NCBI RefSeq assembly: GCF_012726345.1
Contig: NZ_PTXN01000007.1
Location: 1 to 64,000, forward strand
Reading direction: 5' to 3'
Origin: Marinomonas sp. UCMA 3892
Lineage (GTDB): Bacteria > Pseudomonadota > Gammaproteobacteria > Pseudomonadales > Marinomonadaceae
DNA: 64,000 bases
In this document: positions 8,105-16,457 of the stretch, piece after piece
How the letters are laid out: each line of letters opens with the position of its first letter
Position numbering within the stretch: position 1 is the first letter of the stretch
Notes under the pieces: model-generated
Told to the model about the DNA's origin: nothing
The model's database searches: none
The model's input: only the letters and a program-made list of their open reading frames with translations
Made by a program: the position numbers and the translations under genes

Positions 8105-9079
8105 CTACCTCTCGAATACGTGGCGTGGGTTAAACTCCGACTCACACTCCGATAATTGTTGATAAAGCGCTTCTGCTTTATTGCTGTGTACTTTTGGTAA
8201 ACTCACTTGTAAGGTCACAACCTGATCACCAGCGACGTCACCAGCTTTACCAACCAACCCCTTGCCTTTTATACGGAGTTTATTACCACTGGACGCCCCT
8301 TTAGGAATTTTTAATTTCACTTTACCGCTAAGTGTCGGGGCTTCCACATTAGCCCCCAAAGCAGCTTCCCAACAAGTAATAGGCAAAGTAAGTAAAATAT
8401 TTTTGCCATCAACCGCAAAGTAAGGATGCGGCGCGAATTCAATTTCAAGTAATAAGTCCCCTGCTTTTCCGTCGCCAATGCCCGCTTCGCCTTGCCCCGA
8501 CAAACGAATATGCTGTCCCTGGATAACACCTGCAGGGATCTTTACATTTAAAGTTTTATCTCGCTGCCTTATAAAACCGTTTTGGTCTAGCTCGGAAACT
8601 CGCAAAGATAATTGTCGTTGGCAGCCAAGATGTGCTTCCTCCAAAAATAAAGCAATTTTATGATGTATATCGCGGCCTCGTTGATTGTTCGAGCGCTGGA
8701 AATCATCCGCTTGACGAAACCCTCCGCCTCCGCCACTCGCTCCAAAAATAGAATCGAAAAAGTCACTAAAATCTGCGTTACTACTTTGATTATGGGATCT
8801 TTGGCCTGCATGAGTTGATTGCCAATCAGGTGGTGGCTGGAAACCACCATCAGCTCGACGAGAACCTTGCTTACGCAACATATCGTATTCAGCACGCTTT
8901 TCTGGATCCTTTAAAACGGTATAGGCTTCGCCTACCTCTTTGAATTTCTGCTCAGCATTAGCTTCTTTACTGACATCGGGATGATATTTTCTAGCAAGTT
9001 TTCGATAACTTGCTTTTATCGCAGAAGCATCGGCATTTTCAGCGACACCCAGAATCTTATAATAATCTTTAAATTCCAT
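8105..9079 (-). CDS. cbpA: Curved DNA-binding protein / DnaJ-type co-chaperone CbpA
   Basis: The 324-residue DnaJ homologue has a J-domain (1-70, HPD at 33-35), a Gly/Phe-rich linker (about 75-130, GGGGGFRQ) and two C-terminal beta domains (about 135-315). The Cys-rich zinc finger of DnaJ is absent, which identifies it as CbpA. It would stimulate DnaK and bind curved DNA in stationary phase. The downstream cbpM encodes its modulator in the same transcript. Confidence 0.93.
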   Translation of the reverse strand: MEFKDYYKILGVAENADASAIKASYRKLARKYHPDVSKEANAEQKFKEVGEAYTVLKDPEKRAEYDMLRKQGSRRADGGFQPPPDWQSTHAGQRSHNQSSNADFSDFFDSIFGASGGGGGFRQADDFQRSNNQRGRDIHHKIALFLEEAHLGCQRQLSLRVSELDQNGFIRQRDKTLNVKIPAGVIQGQHIRLSGQGEAGIGDGKAGDLLLEIEFAPHPYFAVDGKNILLTLPITCWEAALGANVEAPTLSGKVKLKIPKGASSGNKLRIKGKGLVGKAGDVAGDQVVTLQVSLPKVHSNKAEALYQQLSECESEFNPRHVFER

Positions 9080-9546
9080 GCAGCTTCACTTCCATCGTAA
9101 TCGACCTCGCTTACAAGCTCGTTCGTTAAATGTATTTTTGTCTTCTATCATCATAGACTCTTTAACAGCAATAGCGGCTTAAATTTCAAAAAAAATTGAT
9201 ATAAATCTAGATATGCGAAGTAAAAATATAAGGAAAAGAAAAAATCCATAACATATAAATGAGAACTACAAACCAAAAAACTGATAATACTTATAGAAAA
9301 ACAAGATAAATAAAATTACAAAACAACGTTTCATTTTTAAATTTACATCAAAAATATAAATCTTAAATAAAACCATCTTATTGCTAAAAATTGAAATCAA
9401 TAAAAATTATAAATTTAATAGCTATCATTAATTTAAAATAAGGAAATATTAATTAAATTAATTAAATTAATTAAATTAATTATTGAAATATTAAAAGATT
9501 AAGAATATATTAAATAAGTATTTAAAATACCATAAAGGTAGAGATT
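9080..9546. other. AT-rich promoter region between cbpA and CsgD-like gene
   Basis: Nearly all A and T from about 9180 to the start at 9547, with no supported gene. It contains the 9-bp tandem repeat listed separately. The composition suggests H-NS-type silencing or curved DNA, an inference only. AAGGTAGAG before 9547 is the probable ribosome-binding site of the downstream gene. Confidence 0.6.
9451..9483. repeat. 9-bp tandem repeat upstream of the CsgD-like gene
   Basis: The unit AATTAAATT is repeated three times without mismatch (9451-9477) and followed by a partial fourth copy. It ends about 63 bp before the start codon at 9547, inside the likely promoter. Copy-number slippage there could alter expression, which would be phase variation; this is inferred. 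Confidence 0.7.
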
Positions 9547-10137
9547 ATGGATGTTGAAATAGAAATCAATAAAAAAATCAACTACTTAGATCATAAAAAG
9601 CAAAGTCCTCTACTCTATGAAGCTGTCGATTACAATTTATTACTTGTGAATTATAAAACATTAAATGTAATTACCAACCATGAACTTTTAAGTCAGTTCA
9701 TGCAGAAAAATGGACAGCAGGGGCTTGTTATTTTTGATGTACCTAAGAATGCAGATTTTTCTGATTTAAAATCATGGCCAAACTTGAAAGGTATATTTTT
9801 TGAATATGCAGATAAAACTCTTTTCGAACAAGGTTTTAAAGCAATCGAACAAGGTGAATTGTGGTTTCCAAGACCAATAACTGATTGCTGGACTCGACAA
9901 ATGCTTGAAGAAGAGCAACACACCACATTACGAACAAATAATTTAACTAGAAAGGAAATAAAAGTATTAAAATTATTATACTCTGGTTTAGAATATACCG
10001 CCATTGCTGATAGCCTATTTATAAGTGAAGCAACCGTGCGTGTTCATTTACATAAAATCTATCAAAAAATTGAAGTTAAAAATAAACAGCAAGCTAGGCT
10101 TTGGTGTAAATCGAATTTTAATAAAATCAATAGTTAA
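9547..10137 (+). CDS. CsgD-like LuxR-family regulator
   Basis: The 196-residue protein has an atypical receiver-like N-terminus (about 25-125) and a LuxR-type helix-turn-helix (about 138-190: LTRKEIKVLKLLYSGLEYTA, SEATVRVHLHKIYQKI). The block SWPNLKGIFFEYADK with EQGELWFPRPI resembles the matching region of CsgD, the curli/biofilm master regulator, and no canonical phosphoacceptor pocket is obvious. Its 3' end overlaps the last fimbrial gene on the other strand by 11 bp, so it probably controls this fimbrial island. The family match is by eye. Confidence 0.8.
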   Translation: MDVEIEINKKINYLDHKKQSPLLYEAVDYNLLLVNYKTLNVITNHELLSQFMQKNGQQGLVIFDVPKNADFSDLKSWPNLKGIFFEYADKTLFEQGFKAIEQGELWFPRPITDCWTRQMLEEEQHTTLRTNNLTRKEIKVLKLLYSGLEYTAIADSLFISEATVRVHLHKIYQKIEVKNKQQARLWCKSNFNKINS

Positions 10138-10978
10138 GAGGACTTATCTGAAATCTAAGAATATCTGTATATTCACCTGCAGCTTGATTTTTGAAGTCAT
10201 CTAACTGCATTTTCAAACTTATAAAGAAATCATTTCTTTTGTTATAAGAAAAAACCCTGCTATAATTTTGTTTCAAATCCACCCATTCCCCATCTAAATT
10301 AATAAGATAGCCAACAGTATATCTAGTTTTATAAACATTGTGCCTTAACTCACCTCTATTCTCCGAAAGAACTGTCAATTTAACATCCGTATTCGTTATA
10401 ACCTTAAAACTAGGCAACATGCTATATTCTTTTCTTGGTATTAATTCTCCCAAATAGACATTACTGCTATGTGAATTATAGCCAAGAATTGACATACTCG
10501 CACGGGCAATTATATCTTCCTGAATTTCAAAATATTTTTCATCTAGTAAAGCATCATTCTCATCAAACAATTTTATAATTAGATTATCTGTGTATACTCC
10601 AGCTTTAACTATTGTACCAACAGGAATAAAAAAATTAATATCTGCTACAGAATCAATAAATATAAAGCGAGCTCTTGATGGAAAAATTAAGCTCTGACTA
10701 TTATTTTTAATATGGTAATTAATAGACTGAAATTGTCCTTTTAATTGATATTGATTTTCTGTTGTTAGTATCATATAAGCATTACAATTATCATCATCAA
10801 CTAAATTTATGCGTAATTCTTTTCTTGCCGGACTCGGTTTTGATGAGTAATAACTTTCAAAGTCATCATATATATGTCTTATTTCTCCAATCTTTGCATC
10901 ACATTGAGCAATAACATATTGAGGTAACATAATAAAAATTATAAAGCTAAAAATGAGTCTTATCTTATTAATGCACAT
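10127..10978 (-). CDS. Putative two-domain fimbrial tip adhesin
   Basis: The 283-residue secreted protein has a signal peptide (about 1-24, ending VIAQC). No family is certain, but its plan fits a tip adhesin. One domain ends AGVYTDNLIIKLFDE (about residues 145-160) and a second ends AAGEYTDILRFQISP at the C-terminus. Both resemble the last strand of chaperone-usher pilins (AGxYTDxL). CsuE of archaic pili is likewise a two-domain tip subunit encoded after the usher. Its start overlaps the usher 3' end by 11 bp. The receptor cannot be inferred. Confidence 0.65.
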   Translation of the reverse strand: MCINKIRLIFSFIIFIMLPQYVIAQCDAKIGEIRHIYDDFESYYSSKPSPARKELRINLVDDDNCNAYMILTTENQYQLKGQFQSINYHIKNNSQSLIFPSRARFIFIDSVADINFFIPVGTIVKAGVYTDNLIIKLFDENDALLDEKYFEIQEDIIARASMSILGYNSHSSNVYLGELIPRKEYSMLPSFKVITNTDVKLTVLSENRGELRHNVYKTRYTVGYLINLDGEWVDLKQNYSRVFSYNKRNDFFISLKMQLDDFKNQAAGEYTDILRFQISPLNY

Positions 10979-13382
10979 GAATTACCCCTTTCCTTTGTAA
11001 CTGCTCATTTTCTTTAACATTGATAAAAAATTTAGACTGTCTATCGTTATTTAAGGTGATTTCATACTGACAGGGCATAAGACCAGTCAATGCAAATTTT
11101 CCTTTTTTATTGGTAAAAAAATCTATCTCTGTTTTTTTACTATCTGTAGTACAAACAGCTGTTCCAACTTGTAATGCTAATGGTACATCTTGCTCATCAA
11201 GCAACGTTGCAATAACAGAAATATTCGCTTCCGTACCTATTACGGCTTGATGTCCACTTCGGTAGGATGGATAAAAAGAAATAACACCAGATCCAATATC
11301 GTACCCTGGAGCTAAATCATTCACATCAACACTTACTGTTGAACGGCTATATGAATTAATATCATTTAGCAATATGGTGGAAAAATCTTCATTACTTGCT
11401 CGATACTGATTATCGTATTTTCCTAAAGTAATTTTTTTACCTTCTAGGCTTGAGTGGGCTTTAACTAAAGCAAAGCTATCATATATAGGTTTGCCTACCG
11501 CCCAATCGTCTCCAGCAAAAGCAATGCTAGAAGAAAAACTAAAGCGAGTTTGATAGTCGGCTGATTGCGAATTAAGTTCCTGATAGGAACTAGTGTGATC
11601 AACACTAGTTAAAAAACGATTCGCATTATATTGTGCATACAGATCAAATTCGGCTTCATCTTGATCACTTTTTTCCGCTCCAACTCGGTAATTGAATGAA
11701 TCCACATAACGACGATTACTGTCTTGCGTGAATTCTAGACGTGTTTTTTTTCCGCCAGATTGTTGAGAAAGTCTTGCACTTTGAGTATTTGAGAATTTAT
11801 ATAATAAAGAGAGTTTTGCCCGCCAACCCTCTTTGCCACTATTTTCCTCCCATTGTCCGCCAAAATTATATCGCCATTGACCATTATCAAAATCGTGGGA
11901 AAAGCTAGCACCTATCGTTTTATCAACACCTTCTTCTCCATATGTTGTAGAAGCATTAACAAATAAATAAGTTTGAAAATTAGGGGTATTAAAATAACTA
12001 TAATTTGCTTGAAAAATATGTTCTCGCCGGTGAAAATCGTTGTTTTGGTCAGGCCTATAACCTAATGACAAATAATCCTGACTAGAATGTTCATAACCCA
12101 CACTAAAACTTCTATGCTCAATGCTGGGATCGGTAAAAGTGTTAAATACAATTCGATAAGTACTACCATTTAGCTCATCACTAATACTCCACGAATTTTC
12201 AAATGCAAACTGACCAATCTTTGTCGCTACAATATTTTTAAATCCAACTTGTTGTACGTATTCATCAGCTTGAGCATTCATACCAGCGGTCCATGCAGTC
12301 GTGATTCCATAATCAAGATAGCCACTTATAAGAGGATCGTCATAGTTATATTTTTTTTCTTCGCTTACTTCTGAAGGGACGCCAAAAAAAAGTTCATATT
12401 TCAAATCACCCTCAGCAAATAAATTTAGTCCTGTGGTCACATCAAAGTTAATGATACTAACCTTGCCTACATTATCCGTAATTCTTAAAATAATATTGTT
12501 ATTACCTTCCTTAATTGGAATATCATCTAGAAGGTATATTCCAGAATCTAAATTCAATCGTTGTATTACTTGATCATCTAAAATAACCTCAACTGATGAT
12601 GGATTATCTAAAGTAAAACTCCTTGAAGCACTTGGACGAACAACATCATCTGAAACAAGAGAATAATTATGAGACAAGGCGACACCTAAAATGCTCGATG
12701 AGGATTGAAAATAGCTACCTGTTGTATTTTTATCCCCTAGTGTTATTCTCAGCCCACTATCAGGAATATCATGGACTAAGCGAGTACCTAGTCTTTTAAA
12801 AATTGGACCATTTTCACTTTTTTCAGAATCATATTCAGCTTCATTTTCTAAAACCCATTTTTTGATATTCACAACCATTTCGGTACGAATGGCTGACTGT
12901 TCATTATTTCCAGTAGAAGAGAAGCCATCTTTATAAAAATAGCTTGAATACACATTCATATAGCCACTAAAATTAGATTCATGCAACGGATCAAGTGGTC
13001 TTACATTTAATTTAAGACTTAAAAATTGTGGTTTTATTAAGTTAGACGGAACAGAAATTTCTAGACTAAAATCACTCAAATCAAAAACAAAGGCTAATCC
13101 ATAGATTTCAAGTTCTTTTGTAGAAATCAATTGATTCTGAACATTTTTAGAGATTTTTACGAGACTTTCAGAATACAAAAAACGTTCAAAAATTGCTTCA
13201 ACCTCATTCCAATGTAGTAGTAGACTATCTTCTGGCGTGACAGTTAGTGTTAATTTTCCAATCGTATTTTTATTCACCTCAGCCTCCACACTTAATTCAA
13301 TATTACGTTTTGTTGGATTGATTTTTGAGTGCGCTGGCAACGTAATAAGTACTAAAAAACACACAAAAATCAAATGTCGCAT
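10968..13382 (-). CDS. Fimbrial outer-membrane usher
   Basis: The 804-residue usher has a signal peptide (about 1-19), an N-terminal domain, a beta-barrel with plug, and a C-terminal domain containing a carboxypeptidase-regulatory-like repeat (TNKKGKFALTGLMPCQYEI). Diagnostic segments include RSFTLDNPSSVEVILDDQ with RLNLDSGIYLLDDIPIKEG (about 255-300), AEGDLKYELFFGVPSE and many aromatic-rich barrel strands. It secretes and assembles the pilus subunits delivered by the chaperones. At about 800 residues it is close to the family norm. It follows the second chaperone gene by one base, so translation is coupled. Confidence 0.88.
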   Translation of the reverse strand: MRHLIFVCFLVLITLPAHSKINPTKRNIELSVEAEVNKNTIGKLTLTVTPEDSLLLHWNEVEAIFERFLYSESLVKISKNVQNQLISTKELEIYGLAFVFDLSDFSLEISVPSNLIKPQFLSLKLNVRPLDPLHESNFSGYMNVYSSYFYKDGFSSTGNNEQSAIRTEMVVNIKKWVLENEAEYDSEKSENGPIFKRLGTRLVHDIPDSGLRITLGDKNTTGSYFQSSSSILGVALSHNYSLVSDDVVRPSASRSFTLDNPSSVEVILDDQVIQRLNLDSGIYLLDDIPIKEGNNNIILRITDNVGKVSIINFDVTTGLNLFAEGDLKYELFFGVPSEVSEEKKYNYDDPLISGYLDYGITTAWTAGMNAQADEYVQQVGFKNIVATKIGQFAFENSWSISDELNGSTYRIVFNTFTDPSIEHRSFSVGYEHSSQDYLSLGYRPDQNNDFHRREHIFQANYSYFNTPNFQTYLFVNASTTYGEEGVDKTIGASFSHDFDNGQWRYNFGGQWEENSGKEGWRAKLSLLYKFSNTQSARLSQQSGGKKTRLEFTQDSNRRYVDSFNYRVGAEKSDQDEAEFDLYAQYNANRFLTSVDHTSSYQELNSQSADYQTRFSFSSSIAFAGDDWAVGKPIYDSFALVKAHSSLEGKKITLGKYDNQYRASNEDFSTILLNDINSYSRSTVSVDVNDLAPGYDIGSGVISFYPSYRSGHQAVIGTEANISVIATLLDEQDVPLALQVGTAVCTTDSKKTEIDFFTNKKGKFALTGLMPCQYEITLNNDRQSKFFINVKENEQLQRKGVIHVH

Positions 13383-13383
13383 T

Positions 13384-14112
13384 TTATTTAAATAACTCTA
13401 TATGCATTTTTTTTGAATTTGAATTAGCAACAAAAAAATCAAGAGGAACCCTAATAAAAGCTGAGCTTAAAGGAGGAAAAAAAACATCATACCCTTGTGA
13501 TTTTAATTGATCTTTATAATACATCTCTCTTTTCACTCCATTATAAAATATTGACATATCATAATCACTTAACCGAGAGGCTCCATCACCATTATTAACG
13601 ACTTTTGCTACTATAGAGTCCTGATCTAAAGTAATATTTTCAATATTCAGATTTGGAAGCATCTGTAATTGATCAATATGCACAATGAGATTAATATTGA
13701 GCAAAACAGTTAGCTTTGATTGCTTTTCTTCTGGTTCATTTTTTACCGACTGCTCGATCAAACTGACTTGATATGTTTTATCAGTTTTAGGAACAGCCTC
13801 GCCCAACCAACGAAATTGAATCCGCTGATTTTTACCTGATTTCAAATATAATAGCGGAGGAAAAACCCATAAAGGAGAATCTTCCAAAGGTATGAGACTC
13901 GGCTCTGATAGACCTAAAGGGTCAAATCTAACTTCATAAACTTGAATTTCAAATGCCACATCTCTAGAAAGATCGTTGTATATTGTGCTAGAAGGAATTT
14001 GTGATGTTTCAAATGGTGAAAATGTAATTACCATTGGAGCAACTTCTATAGCGTAAATGGGTGATATCATGGATAAAGATATAAATAGAAAAACCTTTAT
14101 AAAATTACACAT
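13384..14112 (-). CDS. Fimbrial periplasmic chaperone, second copy
   Basis: The 242-residue protein has a signal peptide (about 1-21, ending SPIYA) and an immunoglobulin-like PapD fold. Indicators are VAPMVITFSPFETSQIPSST, LRVFPPLLYLKSGKNQRIQFRWLGEA-type strands (here LWVFPPLLYLKSGKNQ) and RQxxV-like QVSLIEQSV. It would donate a strand to pilin subunits in the periplasm. Its start overlaps the stop of the preceding chaperone gene. The two chaperones differ clearly in sequence, so they may serve different subunits. Confidence 0.82.
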   Translation of the reverse strand: MCNFIKVFLFISLSMISPIYAIEVAPMVITFSPFETSQIPSSTIYNDLSRDVAFEIQVYEVRFDPLGLSEPSLIPLEDSPLWVFPPLLYLKSGKNQRIQFRWLGEAVPKTDKTYQVSLIEQSVKNEPEEKQSKLTVLLNINLIVHIDQLQMLPNLNIENITLDQDSIVAKVVNNGDGASRLSDYDMSIFYNGVKREMYYKDQLKSQGYDVFFPPLSSAFIRVPLDFFVANSNSKKMHIELFK

Positions 14113-14810
14113 TATAAGATCACTTCCAGATCACTTTTTTTCGCATTAAATTTCGAAGGAATTTTTATAAATACCTTACGACTAGAATTTGGTAACAAAA
14201 ACTTCCCATCTAATGCTCGACTTAAATCTTGTCCCTCCAACTTATAAACTTGACCTTTATTTTTAACTATCCATTTCGCCTGAGAAAGACGAATAAATTT
14301 ATTGCCTTTATTTTCTAAGAGTACACTCCATGTTTCTTTATCTACTTGCTCTTTATTTTTTATTACTAAATTAGATTTGGCATTATTTGGGACAACATTA
14401 AGTAATGTTTTAAAGCTAAGCGCCATACCTATACCTGATCCATCTATTTCACCAAGGTCAACGGTAACTTGGTTGATCGCAATTCGATAAGACTTAGACT
14501 CTGATAAAACTGGCTCTCCTATGTACCTTATAATTACAGACTGAGTCTTTCCTGGTGGAATAATAGTTGTCAAAGGTATAATCAAGAAATCATCGTCATT
14601 TGGACGAAGTTCTTCTTTTCCATTTTTATTCACTAATAAATCTAGTGCAAATATCTCTACTGTTAAAGATTTATCTGAATTATTCAAAACACGTATAGTT
14701 TTCTGAGACTGACTTCCTGTAGGTTGTATTTCAGATACCATAGGCTGTACCTGAAAAGCGAATATAGGAAGAGAACTAAAAATAAAAAGAAAAAATATAA
14801 TATATCGCAT
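14112..14810 (-). CDS. Fimbrial periplasmic chaperone, first copy
   Basis: The 232-residue PapD-like chaperone has a signal peptide (about 1-18, ending PIFA). The mature part begins FQVQPMVSEIQPTGSQSQKT and continues RVLNNSDKSLTVEI, LIIPLTTIIPPGKTQSVIIR and YRIAINQVTVDL, which are typical strands of domain 1. The end of the protein forms the second domain. It follows the major pilin gene after a terminator-like hairpin, so it is probably made at a lower level than pilin. Confidence 0.85.
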   Translation of the reverse strand: MRYIIFFLFIFSSLPIFAFQVQPMVSEIQPTGSQSQKTIRVLNNSDKSLTVEIFALDLLVNKNGKEELRPNDDDFLIIPLTTIIPPGKTQSVIIRYIGEPVLSESKSYRIAINQVTVDLGEIDGSGIGMALSFKTLLNVVPNNAKSNLVIKNKEQVDKETWSVLLENKGNKFIRLSQAKWIVKNKGQVYKLEGQDLSRALDGKFLLPNSSRKVFIKIPSKFNAKKSDLEVIL

Positions 14811-14826
14811 AATCTTTTTCCTAATT

Positions 14827-14857
14827 AAAAAAAGGCAGTAATATACTGCCTTTTTTT
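14827..14857 (-). terminator. Intra-operon hairpin with T-run after the major pilin gene
   Basis: GGCAGTA (14834-14840) pairs with TACTGCC (14844-14850) around a three-base loop, flanked by A7 and T7. Read leftward it has a T-run, the form of an intrinsic terminator. It lies between the pilin stop (14866) and the chaperone start (14810), so it probably causes partial termination and favours pilin over assembly proteins. Confidence 0.8.
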
Positions 14858-14865
14858 GTTTTTTC

Positions 14866-15348
14866 TTAGTTAGCTGTGATTGATAACATTAGTTGATCTG
14901 TATAATTACCAGCGAAGGTTGGAGTCTGGGTAACCGTCATAAAAATGTTACCTGAGTTATAACCTGCCGCCAAAGCTGCTGAGCCATTTTTACTTTGTGA
15001 TTCTTTCAAATCATTCACACCAGTAGTTGCATTCAAAGTGAAGTCATATGGACCTGCTTTAAACTGCGCAGTGTAACCAACACCAGTACCATCTTGGCCA
15101 TCGACAGTTTGCATATGACCTTCAGACGATGTGAGAGTAACCGTTGCTCCATCGTAGTCATTGCATTTCAAACTAGTAATTGGAAGCTGAAACGTCGCAC
15201 CTTGTGTTAGTTGAGAGAAATGCACTGACGTAGCTGAGGTAGCTACTTCACAAACTGAAGGGACTGAACCGCCCACATCAAGATTGCCTGCTAACACTGC
15301 GCCAGATGACAAAGTTGCAATTGCTGATAATACGATTAACTTTTTCAT
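14866..15348 (-). CDS. Putative major fimbrial subunit (pilin)
   Basis: The 160-residue secreted protein has a signal peptide (MKKLIVLSAIATLSSGAVLA, cut near residue 20). Two cysteines (SVCEVA and SLKCND) fit the conserved pilin disulfide. The C-terminal strand TFAGNYTDQLMLSITAN matches the chaperone-usher and spore-coat-U pilin ending (AGxYTDxLxxxI). The small size, good secretion signal, position near the operon front and following hairpin point to the major shaft subunit. An alternative is a minor subunit. Confidence 0.78.
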   Translation of the reverse strand: MKKLIVLSAIATLSSGAVLAGNLDVGGSVPSVCEVATSATSVHFSQLTQGATFQLPITSLKCNDYDGATVTLTSSEGHMQTVDGQDGTGVGYTAQFKAGPYDFTLNATTGVNDLKESQSKNGSAALAAGYNSGNIFMTVTQTPTFAGNYTDQLMLSITAN

Positions 15349-15393
15349 TGTAATATTCCTTCAATAATGTGGATTAGATTTAAAAATTAATGT

Positions 15394-15864
15394 CTACCAA
15401 ACTCCACCAGAAACAGCAGATGGAGTCATTTCTATGCGAATTACATCCTGATAATCTCCCGCATAAGTTAATGGCTCAACCAGTTCAAGTTGTAACTTTG
15501 CCATGCTTTTAAATAAAATATCTCCAACGTTTATATACTGTGTCGTTTTAAGAAGATGAGAAGAATAAGTTTCACTTTTTCCCAAATTTTCAATAGACCA
15601 AGTAACGTTATAGCTATTTATTTGAGTACTATGCTGGTAACTTAAGCCACCATTTTCGGACTGCATTGATACTCGCATAGGTGAATTACAATCAATCACC
15701 AATTCGGTACTAGCGTAACCTTTAGATGATATTGTTAGGTTATTATTTAATGCGGTGAATTCACACTTCGAAGGAATATAACCGACCAAAGTCAAGTTAA
15801 CGTCACTGCTACAAAAAGCGTCAAACGTACAAGCAAATAATAAGTACCCAACTCGTTTTATCAT
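15394..15864 (-). CDS. Putative minor fimbrial subunit
   Basis: The 156-residue secreted protein has a short signal peptide (about 1-18). It has pilin traits: SKCEFTALN and IDCNSPM give the two-cysteine pattern, and the C-terminal part TYAGDYQDVIRIEM matches the AGxYxDxI strand. It is the first gene of the leftward operon, 45 bp before the major pilin gene. It may be a minor or anchoring subunit; the exact role is unknown. Confidence 0.7.
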   Translation of the reverse strand: MIKRVGYLLFACTFDAFCSSDVNLTLVGYIPSKCEFTALNNNLTISSKGYASTELVIDCNSPMRVSMQSENGGLSYQHSTQINSYNVTWSIENLGKSETYSSHLLKTTQYINVGDILFKSMAKLQLELVEPLTYAGDYQDVIRIEMTPSAVSGGVW

Positions 15865-16395
15865 CTTTTCTTTTTCCTTGGGTTATCTCGCTAACACAAC
15901 CAAGATCCTAGATAAAAAAAACCGTTTAGTTAGTTTCTATTTGCTTATCAAGGTTGCATTCATTCGTTTATCCGCTTTGAAGACGCATACATTTTAAGTA
16001 AACACTCAATCTAATTTGCGATTTTAAAAATAAACTTCACCATCTAAAAACAATAAAATTCCTATTAAATCTAACGACTTACAAAAAATTTACTTTTTAT
16101 TACAGAAGTAAACATCTGATAAACAAAATCTCACAAAAAGGATTAACTGCTTCTAAAAAATAATTAAACATTACTAAAAAATAACTTAAGGTAAATATTT
16201 CTTAAGATCTTATGACAAAACACTGACAGTTAGTCTCTACCTACCTGTGCCTCAATAGCCATGAATAAAAAATGGAAAGCCACTCATGTAGAAAAGAACA
16301 ACACTAGAAACTATTTTATGATCAATACAGCTCAATTCTTCTATCTTATTCAGACTTGTATCCGTATTGTGTCGACGATGAAAAAATGCAGGTAT
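15865..16395. promoter_or_regulatory. AT-rich control region of the fimbrial operon
   Basis: About 530 bp without a supported gene, upstream of the leftward fimbrial operon and beyond the end of the CstA-type gene. It includes a direct repeat of CTAAAAAATAA at 16153-16163 and 16174-16184, exactly 21 bp apart, which could bend DNA or bind a regulator. No invertible element with long flanking inverted repeats was seen. Confidence 0.5.
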
Positions 16396-16435
16396 AAAAA
16401 AAGGCTAATCGAGTTTCCCCAATTAACCTTTTTTT
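16396..16435 (-). terminator. Intrinsic terminator of the CstA-family gene
   Basis: Read leftward, GGTTAAT and ATTAGCC pair (one G-U) around a 12-base loop and are followed by a run of seven T. It lies about 25 bp beyond the cstA-like stop codon. The opposite side also has T-rich sequence, so it may act in both directions. Confidence 0.8.
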
Positions 16436-16457
16436 ATCTGAATAGAAAAAGTGTTTT

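Noticed and set aside
9451..9483. CRISPR-like repeat
   Set aside because: The unit is only 9 bp and directly tandem, without spacers.
15865..16260. Invertible promoter for the fimbrial operon
   Set aside because: No pair of flanking inverted repeats and no recombinase gene were found.
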